Source of the DNA: Nanosynbacter sp.
GTDB taxonomy: Bacteria; Patescibacteriota; Saccharimonadia; Saccharimonadales; Saccharimonadaceae
Length of the DNA: 6,183 nt
Assembly (NCBI GenBank): GCA_015257705.1
Contig: JABZJR010000042.1
Span: forward strand, 1-6,183
Direction: 5' to 3'
Shown: positions 1-5,717 of the stretch, one piece after another
How positions within the stretch are numbered: the stretch's first letter is position 1
How the letters are laid out: the number at the start of each line of letters is the position of its first letter
The notes under the pieces: model-generated
What the model saw: only the letters and a program-made list of their open reading frames with translations
What the model was told of the DNA's origin: nothing
Databases searched by the model: none
Translations under genes and position numbers: made by a program

Positions 1-2839
1 ACTTAATCATGTGCATCACACCAACTGTTGTTCGTTCCTCAAATGGCTCACCGGTGCGACCGTCAAACAATTGACTCTTACCATCACGTGCCAAACCAGC
101 TTTTTCTAGCTCGTCAGAAATCTTCTCACTTGGAACACCGTTAAATGACGGAGTCGCTACACGGTAGCCCAATGCTCGCGCCGCCATACCAAGGTGAGTT
201 TCAAAAATCTGACCAAGGTTCATGCGGCTCGGCACACCAAGTGGGTTCAAAACCACGTCAACTGGCGTACCGTCCTCTAGGAATGGCATATCTTCAACAG
301 GAAGCACTTTCGCCACAACACCCTTGTTACCGAATCGTCCAGCCATCTTATCACCAACGCCAATCTTTCGTAATTGCGCAACGAAGATCTGAATTTGCAT
401 CAAAACGCCAGCTTTCAACTCGTGGCCATTTTCACGACTAAAGATTTTAACGCCAACAACTTTACCGCCGCCCGCGTTGTTCATTCGCTGCGATGTATCA
501 CGAACGTCCTTAGCTTTTTCGCCGAAGATTGCACGAAGCAAGCGCTCCTCAGAGCTTAATTCCTGCTCGCCCTTTGGTGTAATCTTACCAACCAAAACAT
601 CGCCAGCCTTGACCTCGGAACCGATTTGAACAATTCCGTTCTCGTCCAAGTGACGCAAACTTTCCTCAGAAACGTTTGGAATATCGCGCGTCACAATCTC
701 TGGACCAAGCTTCGTCTCACGAACTTCAACGGTGTAATCTTTAATGTTAATGCTTGTCAATCGATCATCTTCAACCAAACGACGACTCATAATAATCGCG
801 TCTTCCATGTTGTAGCCACCCCATGGCATGAAGGCAACCAGAAGGTTTTTACCTAGAGCAATTTCACCGCCAGCAATTGAGGCGCCTTCAATTAGAATGT
901 CACCCTTCTTTACCTTGTCGCCACGCTCGACGCGAACTTTTTGGTTGTAACAACGATCGTCGTTGTTCTTCACGAAATGCTTCAACGTATAAATTTTTAC
1001 GCCATCAGCATATTTAACATGAACTTCATCAGCATCAGCACGAACGACCTCGCCGTCGGCGCTAGCCTGAATCAAGTGACCACTATTCTCAGCCACAGCC
1101 TTCTCAATTCCAGTACCAACGGTTGCAGATTCTGGACACAATAGAGGAACAGCCTGACGTTGCATGTTTGAACCAGTCAAAGCACGGTCAACACGCGTCT
1201 TTTCAATAAACGGAACCAACGCCGCAGTCGAACCTAAAATCTGGCGGTGAGCTGCATCCATGAATGTAACTTGGTTAGCATCAACTTGTGATGGTTGCAT
1301 ATTGCTGCGGGCGTTAACGCGCTCGTCGCGGAAAGTTCCGTCTTCGTTAAGAGCCTCACCGGCGTCAGCGATAACCTCACCGATTTCCTGTGAAGCATCC
1401 AAGTAAACAAGTTCATCAGTCACTTTGCCGTCTTTCACGCGAAGATATGGAGTCTCAATAAATCCATATTCATTAACACGTGCGTAAGCTGCCAAGTTCA
1501 GCACCAAACCGATATTCGCACCTTCTGGTGTTTCCACTGAACAAATACGACCATAGTGAGTTGGGTGGGCGTCGCGAACCTCAAATCCAGCGCGCTCACG
1601 AGTCAAACCGCCAGGACCAGTCGAACTCAAGCGTCGCTTATGGCTCAATTCTGACAATGGGTTAACTTCGTCGAGTAGCTGTGACAGCTGGCTTGAAGTA
1701 AAGAATTCACGAACTGCTGCAACAATTGGACGAGCATTAATCAATTGGCTTGGGCTAACACTCTCCAAATCAGCCACGCTCATGCGGTCCATTGCATTGC
1801 GCTGCATTCGAAGCATACCAACGCGGAATTGTCGAGCAATCAATTCACCAACCAAGCGAACTCGGCGGTTGCTCAATGCGTCAATGTCGTCAGCTGGCTC
1901 TTGCGTATTGTTCAAGCGAATAACTTCACGCAAAATCGCCACCAAATCGCTCATCTGCAACGTACGATTTTCAGCCGTATTAGCAACATCCAGACCCAAG
2001 CGTTGGTTCAATTTATAACGACCAACCCGCGAATAATCAAACCGCTTGAAGTCAAAGAACATTCGCTCAATCATCTGGCGAGCATTATCAACTGTCGCCA
2101 AATCGCCTGGACGCAATCGACGATAAACCTCAATCAACGCCTCATTCGCACCACGAGAAGTGTCCTTATCCAAAGTTTCGTCAATGTATTTTACGTCGCC
2201 AGTATCAATATCAGCGAACAACTCTTTAATTTCGCTAGTCTTCGGATAACCCAAAGCGCGCAACAAAGTCGTTGCTGGCATCTTGCGGCGGCGGTCAATC
2301 TTTACGTAAATCGCGCCATTAGAAGCCGTCTCAAATTCCATCCAAGCTCCACGTCCTGGAATGATTTTTGCGCCGTAGTAATTACGTCCCGCTATTGTTT
2401 CAGCAGTGAAGAAAACACCAGCAGAGCGAATCAACTGACTAACAACCACGCGCTCCGTACCGTTGATAATGAACGTACCGCGCTCGGTCATCCATGGATA
2501 TTCACCGAGGTAAATTTCCTGCTCCTCAACTACACCGGTTGTCTTGTTTGTCAATTCAACTGTTGCGTGTAGCGGAGCTTCAAATGTCAAGTTGTTTTCT
2601 TTGGCAAATTGGTCAGTGTTTTTTGGCTCGCCAAAATAATATTTGCCGAACTTTAATGACAACTTCTGACCAGTGTAGTCGTCAATTGGGTTAATTTCTG
2701 AAAATATCTCACTCAAACCTTCTTCGACGAACCAGCGCCAAGAATCTTTTTGGTGAGCGATTAAGTTTGGTAGCGGCAGGGCATTATCACCAGAGGTGAA
2801 ATAGACGCGCTCGCTACTTGTGGTTGGTTTTTTTGCCAC
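1..2839 (-). CDS. rpoB: DNA-directed RNA polymerase subunit beta (partial, C-terminus beyond window)
   Basis: The beta subunit forms one pincer of RNA polymerase and contributes to the catalytic centre. The frame is open from a GTG at 2839 to the window edge, giving 946 codons; about 100 C-terminal residues are missing by comparison with E. coli. Visible landmarks are the rifampicin-pocket segment SSQLSQLLDEVNPLSELSHK (about residues 382-401), GGLTRERAGFEVRD, ETPEGANIGL, GYNMEDAI (E679, D680), GDKMAGRFGNKG (K831, K839) and VLNPLGVPSRMNLGQI. Spacing between these landmarks is about 126 and then about 108 residues shorter than in E. coli, which fits absence of both large lineage insertions. The start was chosen because GAGGAG lies 11 bases upstream; a GTG four codons earlier (2851) directly abuts that Shine-Dalgarno and is less likely. 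Odd residues: Leu, Val and Thr at E. coli positions 514, 518 and 533, and Phe at 1070. No rplJ/rplL lies upstream; tmk does. rpoC would be expected downstream, outside the window. Confidence 0.98.
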   Translation of the reverse strand, partial: MAKKPTTSSERVYFTSGDNALPLPNLIAHQKDSWRWFVEEGLSEIFSEINPIDDYTGQKLSLKFGKYYFGEPKNTDQFAKENNLTFEAPLHATVELTNKTTGVVEEQEIYLGEYPWMTERGTFIINGTERVVVSQLIRSAGVFFTAETIAGRNYYGAKIIPGRGAWMEFETASNGAIYVKIDRRRKMPATTLLRALGYPKTSEIKELFADIDTGDVKYIDETLDKDTSRGANEALIEVYRRLRPGDLATVDNARQMIERMFFDFKRFDYSRVGRYKLNQRLGLDVANTAENRTLQMSDLVAILREVIRLNNTQEPADDIDALSNRRVRLVGELIARQFRVGMLRMQRNAMDRMSVADLESVSPSQLINARPIVAAVREFFTSSQLSQLLDEVNPLSELSHKRRLSSTGPGGLTRERAGFEVRDAHPTHYGRICSVETPEGANIGLVLNLAAYARVNEYGFIETPYLRVKDGKVTDELVYLDASQEIGEVIADAGEALNEDGTFRDERVNARSNMQPSQVDANQVTFMDAAHRQILGSTAALVPFIEKTRVDRALTGSNMQRQAVPLLCPESATVGTGIEKAVAENSGHLIQASADGEVVRADADEVHVKYADGVKIYTLKHFVKNNDDRCYNQKVRVERGDKVKKGDILIEGASIAGGEIALGKNLLVAFMPWGGYNMEDAIIMSRRLVEDDRLTSINIKDYTVEVRETKLGPEIVTRDIPNVSEESLRHLDENGIVQIGSEVKAGDVLVGKITPKGEQELSSEERLLRAIFGEKAKDVRDTSQRMNNAGGGKVVGVKIFSRENGHELKAGVLMQIQIFVAQLRKIGVGDKMAGRFGNKGVVAKVLPVEDMPFLEDGTPVDVVLNPLGVPSRMNLGQIFETHLGMAARALGYRVATPSFNGVPSEKISDELEKAGLARDGKSQLFDGRTGEPFEERTTVGVMHMIK

Positions 2840-2970
2840 AGGCGTAAACACTCCTCGCTTTAATTAGTGGTTAATAGACGGCCGTGAAGATCTCTAATTC
2901 ATAGCCCAAAATCACGATTTGCCACTCGCAATTTTCACCCGCCATGAATACACTACTTCTATAACTACTC

Positions 2971-2999
2971 ATTATGACGAAAAACGTCAATAAAATCAA
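2971..2999 (-). promoter_or_regulatory. Candidate rpoB promoter
   Basis: On the minus strand TTGATT (2999-2994) is followed after exactly 17 bases by CATAAT (2976-2971), a 4/6 match to the sigma70 -35 and a 5/6 match to the -10. The predicted start near 2964 leaves a leader of about 125 bases. The same CATAAT -10 with a 17-base spacer occurs upstream of dcd. This is a motif match by eye only. Confidence 0.55.
2975..2989. repeat. Inverted repeat overlapping the rpoB -10
   Basis: TGACG and CGTCA form a perfect 5-base inverted repeat around five A/T bases. It lies in the spacer and overlaps the end of the -10 of the candidate rpoB promoter. It could be a small operator, a weak hairpin ending tmk transcripts, or chance; the short stem and absence of a T-run argue against a strong terminator. 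Confidence 0.35.
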
Positions 3000-3008
3000 G
3001 GGGTTTTA

Positions 3009-3653
3009 CTAGTGTTTTTCAATATTATCAACCAACATATCGTGAACTTCGTCAATCGTCCCGTCCGCCGAAACTACCGGAATTCCGTACGCTTTGGCAA
3101 TCTCCAAATATCCATCGTCGACTTTTTTCTGAAAATCTTGCCCACGCGACTCAAAAGTGTCGGGATTTTCCAGCTCGCCGCGCATAGAAATTCGCTCTTC
3201 CCGCTTATCGCGACTCAAACTTAAAATAACCATAACGTCTGGCTTCAAGTATTTTTCATCGGTGAATAATTCCGTTAATCGCAAAATCTCCGGCTCGTCA
3301 TATCCTTCGCCTCGCCCCTGATAAACTAATGTCGAAATATAATTCCTCGCGCTCAAAACAATTTCCCCACGTTCCAACGCTGGCTGAATTTTTTCCCGCC
3401 ACAATTCACGCCGAGCTGCAGAAAATAGCGCCACATTCACCGCCGCAGAGCGAGCCAAATCGCCATTTTTAATCACTTTTCGAAGTTCATTTGCTATCGG
3501 AGTTGATTTTTCCGTATCATCGCTTCCCGGCTCTTCAATCACGCAAACCGTTCGCCCGATTGACCGAAAATATTCCGCCAATTTCGAAACCTGCGTCGAC
3601 TTCCCTGTACCGTCATTGCCCTCGATAACTATATATTTTCCCGCGTCACTCAT
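3009..3653 (-). CDS. tmk: Thymidylate kinase (dTMP kinase)
   Basis: Phosphorylates dTMP to dTDP with ATP in the cytosol, the step that commits both de novo and salvaged dTMP to dTTP. The protein is 214 residues, normal for the family. A P-loop IEGNDGTGKST starts near residue 10, EEPGSDD takes the place of the family REPGGT motif, LVYQGRGEG (about 109-117) matches the substrate-site YQG region, and an Arg-bearing LID segment runs at about 147-174. The usual DRY motif reads ARN (A102 R103), so the family Asp is missing. Three starts are in frame: GTG 3659, ATG 3656 and ATG 3653. GAGG lies 2 bases before 3656 and 5 before 3653, so 3653 is preferred, though 3656 overlaps the HIT stop by one base and could be used by re-initiation. 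It is the last gene of the dcd-HIT-tmk operon and ends in tandem stops TAG TAA. Confidence 0.93.
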   Translation of the reverse strand: MSDAGKYIVIEGNDGTGKSTQVSKLAEYFRSIGRTVCVIEEPGSDDTEKSTPIANELRKVIKNGDLARSAAVNVALFSAARRELWREKIQPALERGEIVLSARNYISTLVYQGRGEGYDEPEILRLTELFTDEKYLKPDVMVILSLSRDKREERISMRGELENPDTFESRGQDFQKKVDDGYLEIAKAYGIPVVSADGTIDEVHDMLVDNIEKH

Positions 3654-3655
3654 CA

Positions 3656-4099
3656 TCACCTCGTAATCACAGTATGCGGCTTATTCAGATAAAGCATCAT
3701 CTTTTTCGCCTTGCCGTCAACTTTTATAAAATGCGTATGCTGGTGTGCCATTGACCTGGTTTTACTTCCTTGAGCTCGGGCGTAAATCGAATAGCCATTA
3801 TTCTCAAATTTCGCAATCTGATTCATATAGTCAATTTTTTCCTCGTCGCTCAAATTCGCCAATGAATCCACGTGCCGTTTCGGTATCACCATCAAATGAT
3901 CGTCCACGCCGCAGCCATCCCAAAAATTATAGCCAAATCTGTTCTTAATAATCAGGCAATGCGCCGTTTCACCAACGACCTGATCTGTGTGATGTTTTAC
4001 CAATTGACAAAAATCGCAGCCGTCAGACTTATGCTTTTTCTTGTGATCAATATACTCTTTTTCTTTCGTTCGCGAGCGAAACATTGAACCTGCCATCAT
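3656..4099 (-). CDS. HIT-family (histidine triad) nucleotide hydrolase/transferase
   Basis: HIT proteins act on nucleotide-phosphate bonds through a histidine nucleophile; members include Hint phosphoramidases and diadenosine polyphosphate hydrolases. The 147-residue protein carries the triad AHQHTHFI (H119, H121, H123), an upstream HLMVIPKRHVDSLANLSDEE segment typical of the HIT fold (69-88), and a CDFC pair (C28, C31) resembling the N-terminal CxxC of many members. The residues before the triad (SKTRSM) replace the usual AGQ-type sequence, so it is not a textbook Hint. The start is ATG 4099, with GAGGGG 8 bases upstream inside dcd; GTG 4102 is the alternative. The A of the dcd stop TGA is the first base of this ATG, which points to translational coupling. 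Its position between dcd and tmk suggests a nucleotide role, but the substrate cannot be read from sequence. Confidence 0.9.
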   Translation of the reverse strand: MMAGSMFRSRTKEKEYIDHKKKHKSDGCDFCQLVKHHTDQVVGETAHCLIIKNRFGYNFWDGCGVDDHLMVIPKRHVDSLANLSDEEKIDYMNQIAKFENNGYSIYARAQGSKTRSMAHQHTHFIKVDGKAKKMMLYLNKPHTVITR

Positions 4100-4818
4100 C
4101 ACAAAATCCCCTCGCTAAGTCCCGCGATTTTCATCGGTTTATGTCGACGGTCCTTAAACGCCCGCGGCAACATCATTTCTGGACGCCAAGTTTTTATCAA
4201 TTCATCCAAATCGTCAGTGTGCTGATATTTGCCGCTCATTCCGCCGCGTCCACTAGCATATCCGCCGTCAACCTGACCAGTGTGATGAAAAATCAATTGC
4301 CCAATTCTCTCACCGACAGGCAAAACTACGCTCTCGTGCTTATTCAAATTGTAAATCTCAAGCGTAATCCGATTGATATATCCCGGATCAACCCAGCCAG
4401 CATCAAAACACACCGCCACGCCGTTTCGCCCCCAAGAGCTACGACTTTTCACCTCAGCCGCGCCGCCATGCGTCCGAATTCCAACAAATTCGTGCGTATG
4501 TGCCAAAATTCGCTCACCAGGCTTCAAAACGATAATCGGATGATCTGGCGGAATATTCTTAAATTCCCGAAAACCGTGCCGCTCGCACCATTCGGAGTGC
4601 GGAATCGCCTTAAGCGGACCCTTGAAGTATCGATTGACATCAGACTCGTCAAACGGATTATAAACTCGCGAAATATCGTCATATTCCTGCTTATAAAAAT
4701 TAAAGCCTAGCGTAAAATCTAAGCTGGCTTCCGATACGTTTTTTGGATTGAACGGCGTACAGACGATTGTCCCGTCTTCAATCGCCGCTAATATATCTTT
4801 ATTTGAGTACACGCTCAC
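4099..4818 (-). CDS. dcd: dCTP deaminase
   Basis: Deaminates dCTP to dUTP, feeding dUMP for thymidylate synthesis. The 239-residue protein has the family opening SVYSNKDILAAIEDG, the subunit-interface active-site segment KSRSSWGRNG (124-133, with S127, S128 and R131), AGWVDPG (140-146) and RITLEIYN with the catalytic Glu at E154, then GERIGQLIF. It is about 45 residues longer than E. coli Dcd, with extra sequence around residues 42-92 and a basic C-terminal tail. E. coli has HRIDPG where this protein has GWVDPG; as I recall, AGF/AGW forms occur in bifunctional dCTP deaminase/dUTPase enzymes, so direct dUMP production is possible but unproven. The start is GTG 4818, because GGGAGGTG sits 6 bases upstream; a TTG at 4851 would put that site inside the gene. 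First gene of the operon. Confidence 0.93.
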   Translation of the reverse strand: MSVYSNKDILAAIEDGTIVCTPFNPKNVSEASLDFTLGFNFYKQEYDDISRVYNPFDESDVNRYFKGPLKAIPHSEWCERHGFREFKNIPPDHPIIVLKPGERILAHTHEFVGIRTHGGAAEVKSRSSWGRNGVAVCFDAGWVDPGYINRITLEIYNLNKHESVVLPVGERIGQLIFHHTGQVDGGYASGRGGMSGKYQHTDDLDELIKTWRPEMMLPRAFKDRRHKPMKIAGLSEGIL

Positions 4819-4822
4819 TAAA

Positions 4823-4830
4823 CACCTCCC
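4823..4830 (-). promoter_or_regulatory. Strong ribosome binding site for dcd
   Basis: GGGAGGTG on the minus strand is a near-complete match to the 16S anti-Shine-Dalgarno, with its GGAGG core 6 bases before the GTG at 4818. It decides the dcd start and rules against the in-frame TTG upstream. Confidence 0.8.
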
Positions 4831-4856
4831 ATTGCGTGATTTTTCTACCAAATCTT

Positions 4857-4885
4857 ATTATGGCAAGTTTATGCATTCCTATCAA
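4857..4885 (-). promoter_or_regulatory. Candidate promoter of the dcd-HIT-tmk operon
   Basis: TTGATA (4885-4880) and CATAAT (4862-4857) on the minus strand are separated by exactly 17 bases. Each is a 5/6 match to the sigma70 consensus. The expected start near 4850 gives a leader of about 30 bases that includes the dcd Shine-Dalgarno. The site lies back to back with the folA promoter in a 104-base divergent region. Confidence 0.7.
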
Positions 4886-4907
4886 GCTTTCGGTAAATTT
4901 TACAGCA

Positions 4908-4922
4908 TGTTAAACTGAAATT
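4908..4922 (+). promoter_or_regulatory. Candidate extended -10 promoter of folA, probably leaderless
   Basis: TGTTAAACT (4909-4917, with the hexamer TAAACT at 4911-4916) resembles an extended -10 (TGn plus hexamer). Six bases separate the hexamer from the folA ATG, so transcription would start at or next to the start codon. No Shine-Dalgarno is visible before folA and no good -35 is seen near 4888-4893. An alternative TAAATT at 4894-4899 would give a leader of about 17 bases, also without a ribosome site. Confidence 0.45.
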
Positions 4923-5417
4923 ATGGAAAAAGCCATTATTGTAGCTTACGATAAAAACCGCGCCATCGGACAAAATGGCGATATGCCGTGGGGACGAAGT
5001 TTACCGGCCGATTTGGCGAATTTTAAGCGTTTGACGAGAAACAGCAATGTCATCATGGGCAGAAAAACGTTTGAGTCAATTGGCTCGCGACCACTCCCAG
5101 GCAGAGAAAATATTGTCATTTCATCCAAGCCAACTGGCGTAAAAAAAGTTCTTACGGCTATGAATTTACGAAGCGCCCTGGCTTTATCGCGATATCCGAC
5201 TTTTATTATTGGCGGCTCACGAGTTTATAAAGACGCTCTAGACATTCCAGAAATTGACACTATTTACGCCACAGAAATTGACGCCGAATTCCCCGATGCT
5301 GACACTTTTTTCCCAGAGATAGATATGGATGCATGGGAGAAAGTAAGTCGCGTACACCATTCGGCAGATAATGAAAATAATTACGATTTTGATTTTGTGA
5401 CGTATAAAAGAAAATAG
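4923..5417 (+). CDS. folA: Dihydrofolate reductase
   Basis: Reduces dihydrofolate to tetrahydrofolate with NADPH, regenerating the cofactor oxidised by thymidylate synthase. The 164-residue protein is typical in length (E. coli 159). Visible motifs are IIVAYDKNRAIGQNGDMPWG (5-24, including the Met20-type loop and W23), LPADLANFK with the catalytic acid D30, IMGRKTFESIG (44-54, NADPH phosphate-binding R/K/T), RPLPGRENIVIS (56-67), FIIGGSRVY (94-102, the GG cofactor loop) and TEIDAEFPDADTFFPEID (117-134). All expected key residues are present, so it should be active. ATG 4923 is the only sensible start and has no Shine-Dalgarno, in contrast to dcd, the HIT gene and rpoB. It is transcribed divergently from dcd and towards thyA, rather than in the thyA-folA operon common in other bacteria. 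Confidence 0.97.
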   Translation: MEKAIIVAYDKNRAIGQNGDMPWGRSLPADLANFKRLTRNSNVIMGRKTFESIGSRPLPGRENIVISSKPTGVKKVLTAMNLRSALALSRYPTFIIGGSRVYKDALDIPEIDTIYATEIDAEFPDADTFFPEIDMDAWEKVSRVHHSADNENNYDFDFVTYKRK

Positions 5418-5427
5418 CCTTCTTAAA

Positions 5428-5456
5428 TTGACAGTATTTGGTATTTGTGATATTAT
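5428..5456 (+). promoter_or_regulatory. Near-consensus sigma70 promoter behind folA
   Basis: A perfect TTGACA (5428-5433), a 17-base spacer and TATTAT (5451-5456, 5/6) with an extended-10 TG at 5448-5449 make this the best promoter in the window. It begins only 11 bases after the folA stop. The hexamer ends 7 bases before an ATG at 5464, so the transcript would start at or beside that codon. Confidence 0.8.
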
Positions 5457-5463
5457 ATAACAA

Positions 5464-5625
5464 ATGAATAACGAAGCGCGTATACAAATGTTAAACCCTG
5501 AAAACAGCTCAGAATACACTACGGACGCAATACTCAGAGGTGCACAATACCCTGACAGAGCTACCGGACTACTCAAAGAGGTGTCATGCTGTTCAGTAAA
5601 GCGCCCAGCGATGATGAACGAGTGA
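5464..5625 (+). CDS. Small ORF of unknown function (53 aa), probably leaderless
   Basis: I do not recognise this protein. It begins MNNEARIQMLNPENSSEYTT and ends in SVKRPAMMNE before TGA. It is polar, with no signal peptide or membrane segment and a CC pair near residues 42-43. The case for its being real is the near-consensus promoter whose predicted start coincides with its ATG; coding potential alone would not support it. Its last 40 bases overlap the next small ORF in another frame, so the two may be a coupled pair. Alternatively the two may be halves of one roughly 83-residue gene broken by a frameshift, or the promoter may drive a small RNA. Length is too short for composition statistics by eye. 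Confidence 0.45.
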   Translation: MNNEARIQMLNPENSSEYTTDAILRGAQYPDRATGLLKEVSCCSVKRPAMMNE

Positions 5626-5717
5626 AGTATATAGCAGGAAAGATTGTTACCTTATTGTATGACCCGGAAGTTGACAAGTATATACTTCCGTCAAAGAAAA
5701 ATTCCTACAAAAAGTAA
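5586..5717 (+). CDS. Small ORF of unknown function (43 aa), overlapping the previous one
   Basis: I do not recognise this protein. It opens MLFSKAPSDDERVKYIAGKI and closes with a lysine-rich tail, ILPSKKNSYKK. The middle (about 11-25) could form an amphipathic helix followed by LLYDPEVDKY. The ATG has AGAGGTG ending 3 bases upstream, a good but close Shine-Dalgarno inside the preceding small ORF, which fits translational coupling. It lies in the -1 frame relative to that ORF and I see no slippery heptamer in the overlap. It ends 34 bases before the convergent thyA stop. A frameshifted single gene, or non-coding sequence, are the alternatives. Confidence 0.45.
   Translation: MLFSKAPSDDERVKYIAGKIVTLLYDPEVDKYILPSKKNSYKK
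5665..5690. repeat. Inverted repeat with an internal 12-base palindrome
   Basis: CGGAAGT (5665-5671) and ACTTCCG (5684-5690) are exact reverse complements around 12 bases. Inside, AAGTATATACTT (5676-5687) is itself a perfect palindrome, giving two mutually exclusive hairpins. It lies within the second small ORF, between the convergent gene ends. No T-run follows on either strand, so a classical intrinsic terminator is not supported. Confidence 0.55.

Larger units (their letters stand above)
2840..3008 (-). other. tmk-rpoB intergenic region and rpoB leader
   Basis: This 169-base gap holds a candidate rpoB promoter near its tmk end, followed by an untranslated leader of roughly 125 bases if that promoter is used. 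The Shine-Dalgarno GAGGAG lies just before the rpoB GTG. The leader contains a possible 24-codon upstream ORF (2871-2945), an ACGGCCGT palindrome at 2878-2885 and a short TTGC/GCAA inverted repeat. tmk ends in tandem stops (TAG TAA). I see no convincing GC-rich hairpin plus T-run, so read-through from the dcd-HIT-tmk operon into rpoB is possible. Confidence 0.6.

Noticed and set aside
1745..2572. 275-codon plus-strand open frame opposite rpoB
   Set aside because: It is fully antisense to unmistakable RpoB sequence, has a low-complexity composition without motifs, and no promoter or ribosome site was seen; other plus-strand frames in 145-2694 are the same kind of shadow.
2840..2851. GTG at 2851 as the rpoB start
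   Set aside because: The GAGGAG site directly abuts or overlaps this codon, leaving no spacer; GTG 2839 is better placed.
2970..3008. Rho-independent terminator after tmk
   Set aside because: The only inverted repeat has a 5-base stem and is not followed by a T-run on the minus strand; it also coincides with promoter elements.
4084..4710. 208-codon plus-strand open frame opposite dcd
   Set aside because: Antisense to a clear dCTP deaminase with active-site motifs; the reverse frame shows no family features.
4819..4851. TTG at 4851 as the dcd start
   Set aside because: It would place the GGGAGGTG ribosome site inside the gene and the extra residues do not match the family N-terminus; GTG 4818 has ideal spacing.
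5238..5576. 112-codon hydrophobic minus-strand frame overlapping the end of folA
   Set aside because: It overlaps well-supported folA sequence and the strong plus-strand promoter; its hydrophobicity follows from reading AT-rich coding DNA in reverse.
5555..5625. Programmed -1 frameshift joining the two small ORFs
   Set aside because: The overlap contains no X-XXY-YYZ slippery heptamer in the right phase; the AGAGGTG site before the second ATG explains the arrangement more simply.
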